From Dromaius novaehollandiae (lineage: Eukaryota; Chordata; Aves; Casuariiformes; Dromaiidae), in NCBI RefSeq assembly GCF_036370855.1, contig NC_088105.1:11475619-11539618 (forward strand): a stretch of DNA of 64,000 bases, given 5' to 3'. The translations under genes and the position numbers were made by a program. This document shows positions 46,801-59,219 of the stretch, one piece after another; the stretch's first letter is position 1, and each line of letters opens with the position of its first letter. The notes under the pieces were generated by a model. That model did not search any database and was not told the origin of the DNA. It saw only the letters and a program-made list of their open reading frames with translations.

Positions 46801-49800
46801 GCCTGCTTGTGAGCCGTCCTGTGGTTGCGGTCATTTGGCTGCTCTGCTGGGGAGTGGGCTTAGCTGCCTGGTGGCAAGAGCAGGGGGATACCACGGGCTT
46901 CTGTTTGGGGGCCTGGTGGGGGGGCTCTCTGTTTGGGCTGAGTCGAGGTGCCAGGCTGCTGCAGGCAGTTCCTGGTGTGTTGCTTAGCGGCCTGAAAGGG
47001 CATTGCAGAGAGGCTTTGAGATGGGGCTGATGAGCTGGTGCTGAGCTCACCGCTGCGCTCACGCTGCTCCATCCCAAGATGCCCATCATGAGGAAACAAG
47101 CTCTGCTTGTCCTGCCAAACGATTCCCCCTCCCCGGCCCCAGCCCAACCGCCCCCCAACCCCCAGCTCTGCCAGAGACCCTCAGCAGAGGAGCTCTGTTC
47201 TGGGCTCAGGGTGACATCCACACTGTGTCCCCTCCCCGTTGTGTTGGGGAGAGGTAAGATGCTGAGGGCAGCCGCGGCGTTTTGCTCAGTTAGGCTTGTG
47301 GGGGGGGTAGGCGTGCTGAAATGCCCTGAGAGGCTGCTTCTCTGTGACTGTGCTTTTCTGGCCAGTTTCCGCTGTCGGAGAAGGTCTCCAAGATGAGTGA
47401 CGCTCAAAGGACAGCGGCACTGGAGTCGGTGCTTAAGAAAGTGCTACAGAAGGTGAGCAATTCTCTGCATCGTGGGTCGGAGAAGGAAAGCAAGGCGGCA
47501 GGCTGAGGGTTCTGCAGGAGAGTGGTGGGAGCTGGCGGGAGGACAAGGTACTGGAGTCCTTGCCCTTCCGAGGCTAAGCTGCCCGTGCCATGGCCCTGAT
47601 AACTTTCTTCCTGTAAAGTTGGAGGGCACGTGCTCGGGAGGAGGAGCGGTGTCTTTCTGTGCTCCCTTGCCTGAGAGACCTTAAAGTCTCAGGGAGATTC
47701 TGAATGCACAAGTAGCTGGGGAGAGGAGAGAGACTTCGGAGCGTTCTCTGTCTGGAGAGAGGCCGGCCAAAGTTCCTCCTGCGGAAGATGCTTGAGAATC
47801 GCTCGGAATCCACCCTGAACAACCGCTTTGTTTCAGACGGTTGAAGAAGAAGTTGTCGTATTTGTCATCGACAACGCGCACTACATTGACGCGACCTCCT
47901 GGGCTTTTCTGTGGCGGATGCTCAGAGATGTCCCGGCCTTCCTGGTCATGGGCTTGGCTCCTGGTCGCTCTAGAAGACAGAGGCTTTGCAAAGCTGCAGC
48001 AGACATCCTGAAGCTGCAGCAAACAACCTGTGTCCATCTGGAAGAGCTGAAACCTTCAGCTGTTGTGCAGAAAGCCTGCCAGGCCCTTGGAGTTGTCAGC
48101 ATGCCCCGGGCCCTAGAGACGTAAGTGCCAGGCAGGGCCTCTGAGCTCTTCCCGAGGGGTCGAACCTCTGCAGAGGGTGGAAGGGAAGGAACGCCCGGGA
48201 AAGGAAGCGCGCGGCTTCTGGAAGCGCCGCTGCGTCTAGGCAGCGTCGGAGCTGGCTTTCTCATGACACACGACGCTGGCAGTTGTGAGCTGAGAGTGGG
48301 CAGCTGCCTGGACACAGAGCATAGGAGGTGTCAGCCCTTGTGTGTTGCGCTGGAAGGCAGGCGGGCAGTGGTCCTGGGCCTTGGCGTGGCTGAGGTGTGG
48401 GAAGGCATTTGCCTAGGCGGCGGGGCTGATCTGCCGGGGCCGAGGCTCTCACTGGTGCTGGCGAGGGTCGAGGCTGCTGGGGACAGGAAAGACGAGGCTT
48501 GCTGCTCTGCGCCTTGGGCACTGTCCGCGACTGTTCTCCTGCGGCTTGCAGCAACCGCTGTATCTTGAGGGCAGCTCACGTGCCAGAGCCGGTGGGAGTC
48601 CTGGCCCGTTCAAAAGGGAGGTGTGGCTGTGGTGAAGACGCTGGTGCGAAGTGTGTCCCGCCTCGCTTTGCCTGTGTCAGTCCCTGCTGCATCTGCTCCT
48701 TTCCAGGTTCCTGATGCAGAGAAGCTACGGGATCCCATATTACTGTGAGGAACTGCTGAGCCACCTTAATCGCCACAACATGCTCTTGTTCCACCCGCTG
48801 CGGAAGGATGGAAAAACGGAGGCCAAGTGGGAGAGCCTCTTCAGTAAGCACCTTTGTGGTGGGCTGCCTGGTTGCTGTGGTCCATCTTCCACAGCACATT
48901 CTTGCCCTGGGGTTCCCCTGTGAATTTGGCCCAGTCAGATGTTGCAGCAGTACCGAGCTTGGTGTGGATCAGGTGTGGGTTCCTCCATGCCTTGCTGCTG
49001 GGATAGGCCAAGCACGGGCTGGGGAGTCTTGGTGGCTTTGAGAGGGCCAGCGCTGCTGCTGTGGCAGAAAATTGCAAAGGAGGAGAAGAGAGGCTCCCTG
49101 GCACTAAGCTAAGCCCTGGAATGGTTTGGGACGAGCGTGACCTGGGGCGGTTATTCTGCAGCGGTGCCGAGAGTCACGTGGCTGCAGCGGTCCTTGTCGG
49201 CAGCCCCGCGGCTGGATTTCTGCTGCCGCTGACCCCAGGTCCCAGCTGCTGAAGACCTGCTGGGGGGTGAATGCTAAAGGGTGGAGGACGGAGGGAGGGC
49301 AGATGAGTAACGTGTGCAGGCAGGCAGTCACGGCACAAACTGCCTCCCTTTGATAATCGCTTTATCCTGCTCTCTCGCTCCGCTCAGCTTCTGCGATGGA
49401 GGCTTCTCCTGGGGCAGCATGCCACAGCTCCAGTGCGGGGAAGGACTGCAGGGTGTGCACCGTCAGACCTGACGTGAACCTGCAGAACACCGTGCTTCCC
49501 CCCACCCTGAAAGGTGAGGGGCCGAGCCCTGCTGGGGCATCGCCGGGCTTCTTTCCCGGGGCATTGGCTAGAGAGAGGCTGGGCGTCCGCGTGCTGCCGA
49601 GTTGCCCCTCTCAGCTCTGCTGGGAAGGTGGCTGTGGTCCCGCTGGCTCTTCCCGTCTCTAGGGGTGCTGGGTGGGAGGCTGTGAATGAGCATCCCTGCC
49701 CTCTAGCAAAGATGGGTGGCCTGGGTTGCGCCTGCCCAACGGGTTTGGTCCCTAGGAAGCAAGGCTAGAATCTACCATGTCCTGTGTGGAAGCTGATGCA

Positions 49801-52800
49801 GCCTCTGCAGCCTTGGTCTTGGGAGAGGGCAAGAGAGAGACCTGCGGCTTGTTTTTGACAGAGATTGCGCTGACTGAGCTGGACAGCATGGAGCCCTCAG
49901 AGCAGCTGGTTTTGAAGTGTGCAGCCATCATCGGGCTGATGTTTACCACCGAGCTGCTGTTCCACATCCTTCCCACGTGGACCAAGGCTAAGATGGAGAA
50001 GGCATTGAACGTCCTGGTGAGAGGCCGCATCTTGAAGTGGCTGAAGGCTGAAAAGGTGGCGGAAGACAGCAGTGTTTCCACCGAGGGGTCCGTCGCCTCT
50101 CTGGAGGAAGAGTGCGGTAAGTGGTGATACCACGGCCCTGGGAGCGCCGTAGGCTCCTGCCGCTCCCGGCCGTGTGCCTGGCGGGGCTCCCCAGGGCACG
50201 CCGCACTGTCCCCCCAGCGGTGTGTAATGCCCAGGGCACCCTGGTAGTTAGGGATGGGTTGTTAAGAGCTCGGACAAGGAAATCTCAGGGGGCGCGTGTG
50301 CCCCAGGCTTTGTGCTGGAGGGAAACGTTCCAGTGAGCTGCTCCGAGTGCCTCCGCTACCCTGCCTCGAAGCGCTGCTCAGTGCCCGTGCAGGGGAAGGG
50401 GCAGGAAACACCTGATGTCCCTGCCCAGCCTCCTGCAGTGTCCAGAGGGGAGGTGTTGTGCGTGGATTTTTATTCCCCGCTGGCGCCGGGGGGAGCGTAG
50501 GAAGCTGGGACCGCCTTGCAGAGCGGGAAGAAGGAGCTGGCTGCAGCTCGCTCCTGCTGCTGGCAGCATCGCCAGCTCCTTGCCGGAGCGCGGCTGAGCG
50601 CCGTCCGTTGGGAGGGAGGGCAGAGCAGCAGCCTGTTGCGCGGGCCATGCTAGTCTCAGCAAGGCGAACTGGGCCCTTTTGCTCTAGTGCTGCAAGGCTT
50701 TGAGCGCAGGAGCGCCGGTTTCCCGCCGAGGAGCCGCGCCAAGGCCTGTCTTTCACCTGCCGGCTGTGGCGGCCCTGCGCTCTGGCTGATGCCAAGCCCC
50801 GTTGCCTTTCAGGTGCCCAGAAGTGGTCCTCGGGTGAGACCGAGAAGACCGCGAGGCTGCAGTCCGGCGTCCTGGCCTTCTGCGCCCCGCTGCTGCGGGA
50901 GGCTGCCTATGAGCTGTGGCCCAAGGCGCAGAGGGTGGCCATGCACCACAAGTGCGCGGCCTTCCTGCAGAGGCAAGTGCACAAGTGCCAGTGCTGCGGC
51001 GGAGGGGACTTTGTGGCTTTCCACCGCTTTGCCATCAGCGGCATCCAGGAGGGACAGAGCTGTGACGACTTCCCCAGCAAATGCTACTTGCCCAGCTGGG
51101 AGGCCTCCCTGGGCCAACCCGAGACGGAGCGAGATGAGCAGCCCACCACTTCGGGTACGTAATCTGCCGTGCCCTGGAGCCTGGGCCCTCCCCACTGTGG
51201 TTGCACAGTTAATGGAAGTGCTCCTCTGTCTCAAGCCCTGTCTGCAGAAGCCTTTCCCGGAAGCCTAGGGCTGCTTTCAGTGCAGTGCAGATGCGTTCGC
51301 AGGACTAGCTTAGGCCTCCAGTGAGCACAGCTGCACGGCCAGAGACATGCTGTGGACCCAGCGTAGAGCCTCTGTGCCCTTGAGTGCCCTCCTGCGTTTC
51401 CCTGGAATTACCAGAGCGCAGCCCATCTCCTTGCAGTGCCAAGAGCCTCAGGGTTGCACCCCCCAGCCCAGCAGGCCGAGGTGTGTTTCCTGGTGGGTCC
51501 GCTACACTTGCCGGAAACATAACAGCCCTGCGGCGAAGGCAGATCGCAGGGGAAGGGGCCAGGAAGAGATGCGCCGTCGGCGCCTTGACTCTGCTCTCCT
51601 CCTCTGCTACAGCATGCCAGATGTAGCTCTTCCCCCTTGTGAGGTGAGAGGTGTTTAACTTGTGCTTTGTTTCCAGAGACTGCAAAAGCGCTGCAGGAAG
51701 GGAAGAGCGTCCTGGTGGTGACTTCTCGGTGAGGAGAGGAGGTTTTGATTATCTCTGGAAGTCAGCGGGCTCAGGGTCTCCAGAGGGGGCAAGTGGAGTT
51801 CCCAGTTTTGCCGGCTAGCTGTGACACTAGCTTAGGCAAGAGCTGGCCTGTTGGGTGGGAGCTGGGATGCGATGGCCCAGGAGATGAGCATCCTTGAGGA
51901 AGCCCGGGGGCTCCCAGTGAGGATGGCCACGCTAGGGTGGAGCAGCCCTGGCTTTCTAGCTGTACGAGAGCAATGTTGCGAGCCGGGTAGCAGCAAAGCA
52001 GCCGCTGGGAGCAGGGAGGCTTGTGGAAGGTGCCGCAAATGCCCGCTTGTCATCTTGCCTGCCTAAAAGACTAATGTTGCTCCAGAGCAGCGTCAGCAAA
52101 GGCTAATGCCAAAGCAATAGCTGGCCACTGCTTGAAAGGGGAGGTGTTGCTCCTCGTCTCACTTTTGCCCTGCCTGGCCAGGCTCTCCTTGTGCTCTGGG
52201 GCTGCGGGGCTCCCGAAGACTGCCCAGTGCACTGGTTGACATTGCTGCAGTGGGAGAGAACAAATCTTGCCAAAAAGCACTGGGTTAGTGGGTGGTACTG
52301 GCTTTGCTTGCAGTCAGGGGAGAGCCAAAGCTCTCGAGCGAGGAGAGAAGGCAGCAGAAGAGCGGAAGGGAGGAAGGAGCATGGGGGGAGAGAGAGCAAG
52401 GTTGGGGGGACCCAGGCCACTCAGGGGTCGGCCGCGTCGACCCACTGTCACATGGAATGCCACTGGGAAACTGGTTGCCATTGTGTGGGGCAGACAGAAG
52501 AACCAACCAGCGCGCTCGTATGATGCATGCGTGCGTGTGGCCTTGTGCTGCGCTGGAATGTGCTGTCGGTCTCGGCAGCCAGACCAGCGCAGGTGACACT
52601 CGCGTGTCTCTTCTTTCTCCGTGATCTTGTCTCCGAGTAGAGCGACGCAGCGGTTTCTGGCCAAGACCGAACAGATCCCTACGGTGGCCAGCGAGACCAA
52701 AGGGATGCGCGGTGCCGTGCGTTCCTGCGAATGCAAGGCCATCGTGGAATTGGTGCTCGTGCCCTTGGCTCACCACCACATGGCAATGGGCAACGATGCC

Positions 52801-55800
52801 AGAGCCCTTTATTATCTGCTGGAGTGCGCGGCTGCCTACTTGCACGTCTGCGACAACTACCTGGTGAGCTGCCCTGCTTGCCAGAGCCCACGGCACATGG
52901 AGTCCTCTCAGCGGCCTTGCCCTGGGCAAGCCAATCTCCCCATTGCAAAGGGACATGCCTCTGTGGGGACCTGGGGATGGACAGCAGGGCTCAGACTCAG
53001 GGGTTTCCTGCTGCTTGCCTCTCCTGTGGCAAGAGACGCAGGGCAGAGAAGCAGGACCTTGGCGCAAGGTGCGCCTGCCTGCAAGGAGGTGGTGCGAAGG
53101 AGCCCTGGTGGCTGTGGTGTGTGTGGGGGTGGGCGTTGCCGGGGCAGACGCGTGCCCTCCTCGGAGAGATGCTGGAGGCGAGTGGGAATGAGGGGGCTGC
53201 AGGCAGGCTCCACCCTGACGCTCGCCTGCTCTCTGTGTGCTTGTTCAAAGGCTTTTACAAATCTGACCAAAGCAGAGGTCCTGATGAGCTCGGAAAGGGC
53301 TAAGAAAGCCAAGGTGCTGGCCTGCTTTGAAGAAGCCACCTTCCTGAGCCTGAAAGGGGAGGTAAAGTGATAGGGAGGCTCTGAGGGCTCTCCTGGTGGG
53401 AGGAGTTGGATGCCTTGCTGGGGAGTGGGGGGGCTGTCCCTGGCCCTGAGAGGCACGGCTGCTGTGAGCAGCCTTTCCTGTGACCGCCTTGCCCTCTGGC
53501 CAAAGCCAGTCGAAGCCCTTGGCCTTGAATGAGCCAGAGACTTGAAATTTGGGGTGTGCTCAGTCGGAGCCCTTTGGGCCTGTCCGAAGGACCCTTCTCC
53601 TGTGCAGGTCTGCTACAATATGGGCTGCACGGACCTGGCAGAGATGACGACGAGAAAGGCCTTGAGCCTGCTAAACAGGCAATTCCCGGTCACCTCAGCT
53701 GGCGTGGTCTTTAAATCTCTTCTGGAGAAGTTGAAGCATGCCTCTTGGGAGGCGACCAAGGCCTCCTGCCTTCATCAAGAGGCCAGGTAAGCAGCTGAAG
53801 GGAAAGAGGAGGGAAGAAAGAGGCATTTTCTTCGTGGTCCTGAGCCCCTCGGCCCACCCCCACCTAGGCTGAAGCCCAGACTTTACCAGAGCATAGGTCT
53901 TGACATGGGGAAAGCTGCGGAGGGGCCTGGAGGCTAACGGATGGGGGAGCCGGCACGTGTTGGCTTGTGGGGGATGGTGCGGGTGAGAGCAGAGCAATGC
54001 TCCCAGGGAGTACAGGCTGCCGAGGGAAAGGGAGTGTGCGGGAAGGAGCAGGAGGGGGGCATGGAGGGGGAAAGTGGAGGTGGGGTGTGAGAAGGAGGAA
54101 GCTCAGGGGCTGTAGCCGGGTGCGAGCCTCCCGTACAGCAGCCCTTTTCCTCCTGGTGCCCACTTTTGCTCGGCCTCTCTGGGCTGCAGTGCCACCGTGT
54201 GTCCTTGTTAGCAGTCCTCTTTCCCCGGTGGTGCTTCTTGGTTCTGCCGCCTCCATCCCTGCAGCCCTGCCTGCACCAGCTGCCTCCTCTGCCCCCCTGC
54301 TTCCCTCGGCCCTGTCTGACTCGGCCCTGCGTCGCTAGCGGCTGCGGCCCAGCAGTTTCTCTTGTGTGGCAGGAGGGAGAGGCTCCCCTGGCTGCTCCGG
54401 CAGAGCCGCTGCCTTTTCTTGCTGCGGCAGCTCTTCAGCCTGGAGAGTGCTTCCAGCGGCCGGAGGCGCTCGCGCCTGGCAGCGCTCATGGAGGTCAACA
54501 CGGCCGAGGAGTCCGGGGATGCGAGTCACGTGAGTGCCTTCTCTCTGCAGCAGCAGACACGTTTCTGACATAGCTCCTTTCCCCTGGCCTGGCAAGAGGA
54601 GCAGCGGGCTCTGCCCTGGCAAGAAGAGGCCAAATAGGCCGGAGACGTCCGTGTCCCTGGACTCTTCTTTACAAACTTCCGGAAGATGCGGGTTGCTGTT
54701 CTTTTTGGTTGTTCCTCTCATCGGATTTGTTTCATAACTGTAACCGGTGGGCTGATTGTGGCTTTAAGCCGGCACCAGTTTCTGTGCTCTGCAGTTTCCT
54801 TGTGGCCTTTTCTAAACCTGGTGCGCGACACCCCGCAGCCCTCGTTTTGACACGGCCGCGGTTAGCAGCGGCACTCGTAAGAATGGCTTGTGGTTCGGGT
54901 GAGAGGCCTGCGAGTAAAAGAGAAGAGAGAACCTGGCTGTTGGGTTTATGGCCTGAGCCCTCTAGGCCAGAGAATCGCCCTGGCGAGCTTCAGTCTTGTG
55001 CATTCTCCTGTTTGGACCATTTCAGATCCTCTGGGCCTACGTGGAATACGCCCAGCGCTGCCAGGACCTGGGCTGCCGGGAAGAGTGGCTGCAGTACGGG
55101 CGGGCGGCCATGCAGCTCAGCTCCGACGTCGAGCCCTTTGGAGGAGGGGTATTAAATGCCGCAAAATTCGCCCAGGCCCTGTCCCATCTGAACCTCAGCC
55201 TGGGAAATCTGCCCCTCTCTGTCGATGTCGGTATGTACTGCCCCCAGTCCCTGCGAGAAGAGGTCTCCGCAGAGAGAGCGAGTCTGTGCGAGTCTGCTGC
55301 TTTTTTTATTTTTCCTTGTTTTTTTTTTCCTTGACAGGCTATCGTGCCAAGAGCCTGTGCGCAGAGCTGGAGCAGCCCGATCTAGACCGTGAGGTTCTGG
55401 CCACGCTCTTCACGGCGCTCTTCCTCCAGATGAGGTAATGCTGCTGCTGGCCAGGCTGCTGGTTGTGTGGTGTCAGGGGACCACCAGAGATCCCTCTTGT
55501 GTCATTCCCTGCGCACAGAGAAGAGGGCTTTTTGGTTTCTTCTTTGACGCTCGCTGGCTGTATCTACGCTGGTAAATTAAATAATGCCAGGGAATGTTGC
55601 TGGCCATTTGGGAACGCGCGTGTCTGCTTTTAAACTGCTCGAACAGTTCCTGGCTTGGTTTTGGCCCTTGCCACGTGCTGCTTCCCCCAGTCAATTCCCA
55701 GGCCTGGTATAGGAGCAAGCACAGTGCAGGGAGCCGTTGCACTAGGCAGTTTGGGGGCGCCCACTGTGTCTTGGGCGCTAGCCAGGTTTAACTGTGTGGA

Positions 55801-58534
55801 CACGGGCCTTTCCCTGCCCCTTGGCCTTGGTGCCCGAGGCGGCTCTGGATTCGGTTCACGCACTCGTCTAGGGGAAGCTTGCAAGAGGAACAGTTTCTGA
55901 ACGAAGTGCACTCTCTAGGCCAGCGTGGAGGGTCCTGGGGATCTGTGCGTGCTCTTCTGCCTGTTTTGACTGAAAGACTTTGATGGAAAGGTGACTAGCT
56001 CTGCTGCTGGGCCAATGGGAAAGCCCTGGCCGCATGGGAAGGATGCCTGAGTTTTGTTTCGGGCCTTGCCGTTTGAGCTGGGGTCACTGAAGCCTTTCCC
56101 CGGAGACTTGTTGCCAGAAGAGTACTGGGTGAAAAAAAGTCCGAAGGAGAAACTCTGACGGAGTTGCCGGAAAGAGCGCAGAAGGGAAAGAGAGGGATGA
56201 TGGGAAGGGGAGCGGGAAGCATCTGGAGGTGCTGACCTGGACCCCACCCCGGGGAGATGCTCCATGGAGGCTCGTTGTCTCCCTGCCCAGGTACCCGGAA
56301 TGTGTGGAAGTGCTCGCCAGGCTAGAGAAGCAGGTGGCTGGAGAGCACCGGATCATCGGGCAGGCGTGCTTCTTCTCCTGCTGCTTAGACCTCTTGCTTT
56401 ATGCTGGTAAGTGCTCAGTGAGGAGGGCCACAGAGAGCCAGGAGGCTTGCAAAGAGGGTTTTTCTCCTGATACAGCGCTCACCCCAGAGCCCTCAGCAAT
56501 CCTTTTACTTCCTCCTCAGGGTCCTTGGCAATTTGGCCGTGCGTGTGTGTGCGTGCCTGTCTGTCTCTCTCTTTCCTCCCCCCCTCCCCCCACCGCCTTT
56601 CTTTTTCTGCAGCACTGCTTCTCTGAGATACGTTTGTATTACAGGCTGGGAGTATAAGTCATTTGAGGAGTGCAGGAGCTTTGTAGAGCAGAATGAAGCA
56701 AACTGCATCCTCAAATCACAGAAGAGCATCCTGTTTGGGCTGTTTTCATCCCTGGCTCTTTGGTAAGTTAGAGGGTTGCTTTGAGTGGCGAGAGGTCCCA
56801 GGCAGCGGTTCTGGCAGGGGAGGTGGGAGCTCTGGGCTTGTCACGTCCCCCGTCCCATCTCCAACAAGGTGGCCGTCCCTGGGGTGCTGTGATGAAAGGG
56901 ACTGGGGGGGCCGTGCACTGGGAGCAAGGCGGCAAGCAGCCTAAGACTTGTTAGCCGAGGAGACAGTCCAGTTACTCGATCATCTCCACAAAATGTGTGA
57001 GTGTGTGTGTGTGTGTTTCTCTCTGCACCATGTAGGTTTGCAAGGCTTGGGCAATGGGACAACTTCCAGAAGCCCTTTGAAAAAGCCAAGCAGCTGCTGA
57101 AGGGAGCTGACGCCTCTGTGCCTGCCACGCAAGCGTGCAGTCGGCTCCTGGAGTGCTACAGCCTGCTGCTGAGAAAGGACATTGAGCACAGCTCGGCGAG
57201 GGCCTGGGAGAGCCGTGCCGGGGCTCTAAGGGTGAGGGAAGAGGAGGACAGGGATGTGCGTGCTGTAAGGGGACTCCAGGGACAGGGGTGTTCCTAACAG
57301 CCGTGGCTTGACAAGGCCAGGTGGAAGCAGCCGTGATGGGGTGGAGCCAGGGGAGAGGCAGAGGGTAGTGGGTTAGAGAGGAATATGGCGAAAGCCTCCT
57401 CTCGCAGGGGTCTCAGCAGGAGGTGGAAGAGAAGGCGGTCAGGTGAAGGGTGTCTTGCTGGGCGTGTGAGAATTCCCTTGTGGGAATGGCCTGCAAGAGA
57501 GGAGAAGAGACTTCCACAGCCGTGAGCTAGTGAGCCCTGCTTGAAATGCCTGTGCCATATGAGGGCTTCTGGCTCCGGAGAGCTTTGTGTGGTACGTCAG
57601 CCTTGCTGGCTGTGCGCCCCTTGTCGCTTTGGGGCTGGTTTTTCTCCTTGGGGAATAGGTGCTGTCCTCAGTGGCAAGCCGTTGCCGAGCTCGATGCCTT
57701 TTCCTGACGTGCCTCTCCGTTGTTCTCTCGGTAGCTGGCCGAAGAGGCTTTCGCGCGGTGCTCTACAAGCCCCGTCTTCTACGCCAGAGTCTACCACCTG
57801 AAAGCGTACATTTTCCGCATGCTGGGTGACAAACACGAGAGCCAGCTGTGCCTCACCCAGGGCCTCCAAGCCTGTGCGCTGAATGGCAACCTCCTGGAGA
57901 AGACGTGGCTGGAGATGAGCTCTGTAAGTTGATGCTCTCTGCCTTTGAGTTGCTTCCTGGGCAGAGGTTCAGCCTGCCCTTGGAGGAGGTGGCCCAGACT
58001 GTACTCCAGCAGGCCCACGTAGGGAAAGCCCCTGGAGAGCAGCAAGAGCATGCGCTGAAAGCCCTTGGGGAGCTGGTAGGTGCTCTTGGCCCTCCTCACC
58101 AGCAGGGCGGTGGCAGCTGTGACACGTCTCACCCAGGCAGGGCTGGAAGGAGCCCTGAGGAAGCAGCGTGCGCTGCAGCTCCTTCCTCGCAGCATCTCTG
58201 CTGGGCTGAGGACTGGAGCAGCTTAATCTTTGCCTCTCCCTTAAGCCAGCTCTGGGAGCCCGGCATCAGCCTGCGCTGAGTCTGCATTTGCTTTCCCTCT
58301 CCTTGCCCTCCCCGAGAGGCTTTTGCAGCTTGGCAAGCTGGTGGATGGATGGAACAAGCTCCTGTGCCAGGCCTCGCTTGCCTTGCTGGCCAGCGCTTAC
58401 AGCTCTGGGGCTCTCCTGTTCTCCTCGGCTCTCACTCTGGCTTTTGTTTTCCTTAGGAGCAGTGGTCCACTGGAAAGGCCTTCAGGCACCAGTCTCCCCC
58501 GGGGCCAGCTCCCGAAGCAAAGCCAGAAGTCTAG
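38008..58534 (+). CDS. ADCY10: Adenylate cyclase type 10, copy 2, 32 coding exons, shorter C-terminus
   Basis: The exon structure and phases are the same as copy 1, giving 1589 residues. Relative to copy 1, two bases (TG) are missing in the last exon at about 58531, so the frame reads GTC TAG and loses the 19 C-terminal residues of copy 1. The human C-terminus is too divergent to say which state is ancestral. All catalytic-site residues noted in copy 1 are kept, including the Trp at the human R176 position. By eye the two proteins differ at about 26 residues. At several of these (L in IIGLMFTTELLF, D in GVVDPGT, Y in EVCYNMG) copy 2 is closer to human. The gene lies behind the orphan NUF2 promoter and exons, so read-through from that promoter could contribute transcripts. 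Confidence 0.92.
44467..44595 (+). repeat. 129-bp block present in unit 2, absent in unit 1 (intron 11)
   Basis: Between GGTGCCTGGTGC and CCTGGGAGCAAAG, unit 2 has 129 extra bases; the corresponding point in unit 1 is 19217/19218. The block is ordinary unique-looking sequence without transposon ends or target-site duplication. A deletion in unit 1 between short CCTGG-like repeats is therefore likelier than an insertion here. Unit 3 does not extend far enough to decide. Confidence 0.85.
44997..48843 (+). other. ADCY10: ADCY10 copy 2 exons 12-17: NTPase region
   Basis: Coding exons are 44997-45049, 45958-46111, 46574-46766, 47366-47452, 47837-48120 and 48707-48843. I see no amino-acid difference from copy 1 across these six exons; one silent change (GAC/GAT) lies in exon 16. 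The P-loop GVMGSGKS is intact. This contrasts with the many replacements in exons 11, 19, 20 and 24. Confidence 0.9.
49388..58534 (+). other. ADCY10: ADCY10 copy 2 exons 18-32: C-terminal half
   Basis: Coding exons are 49388-49513, 49862-50116, 50813-51154, 51677-51728, 52641-52863, 53251-53361, 53608-53786, 54373-54529, 55026-55230, 55338-55434, 56291-56406, 56645-56762, 57036-57231, 57735-57923 and 58457-58534. Replacements from copy 1 to copy 2 include M-Q to M-E in exon 18; P-L, G-S, K-E and A-V in exon 19; A-V, S-Y and K-Q in exon 20; F-V in exon 21; G-R in exon 22; C-Y, M-T, S-L and G-R in exon 24; I-V in exon 26; and C-S in exon 30. The stop is TAG at 58532-58534. Confidence 0.88.
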
Positions 58535-58589
58535 CTCCAGGTACCTGCTGAAGCTGCCAGTACTGCAGAGCACGGATGCTCCTCCATGA

Positions 58590-58603
58590 ATTAAATAATT
58601 AAA
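58590..58603 (+). terminator. ADCY10 copy 2 polyadenylation signals (two ATTAAA)
   Basis: The same pair of ATTAAA hexamers as in copy 1 lies at 58590-58595 and 58598-58603. Because the stop codon comes earlier in this copy, the predicted 3' UTR is about 55 bases longer. Confidence 0.65.
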
Positions 58604-59219
58604 TCCCACCATCGTCTCAGTGTTGTGCATGGAGTCACTGACCCCAGCAAGAGGACGCTGAAGGCACGCAGCGAGAGTCTCTGGCCTGTGCTGTATGGGG
58701 AAAGCTAGGCTGGGGGGAAGCCATCGCTGAAACTTGTAGCCCCCGAGAGAGTCGAGGGCTGTCAAGCAGCTAAAGAAACTGTCTCTCCCCCTCCCTCCCT
58801 CTATCCAAATCAGCAGCAGGAAAGAAGCCGCCACGCTGTTCCGCCGTCCCCTCAGGTCCCCTGTTTCGGCGCACCCTGGAGCTAGCAGTCCGGGTGGTGA
58901 CAGCTTGTGGCCAGACCCCCAGGCAGGGGCAGGGCAGTGCGCGTGCAGTCCACACCACTCTGCCGCCGCTCCCAGCTCCGCATTTCACAGCAGCGAGCAC
59001 GCGGGCGCAGGCCCAGGGCTGCCCGCAGGGGTCGAGCTGGTCTCCCACCGCTGCTGGCCCAGGCACGCGTGCGTCCTCCTGCCTCCGCTGTACGGCCCCC
59101 CCGCGGGCCCAGGCTGCCTTTCTGCTCCGGCTGGGAGCCTGGAAACAGGGACTCTGGGGCTCGGCTGGGGGCTGCTGCCTGGGCCAGGTGCCTTCCAGCT
59201 GGCAGCCGGCACAGCCGGC

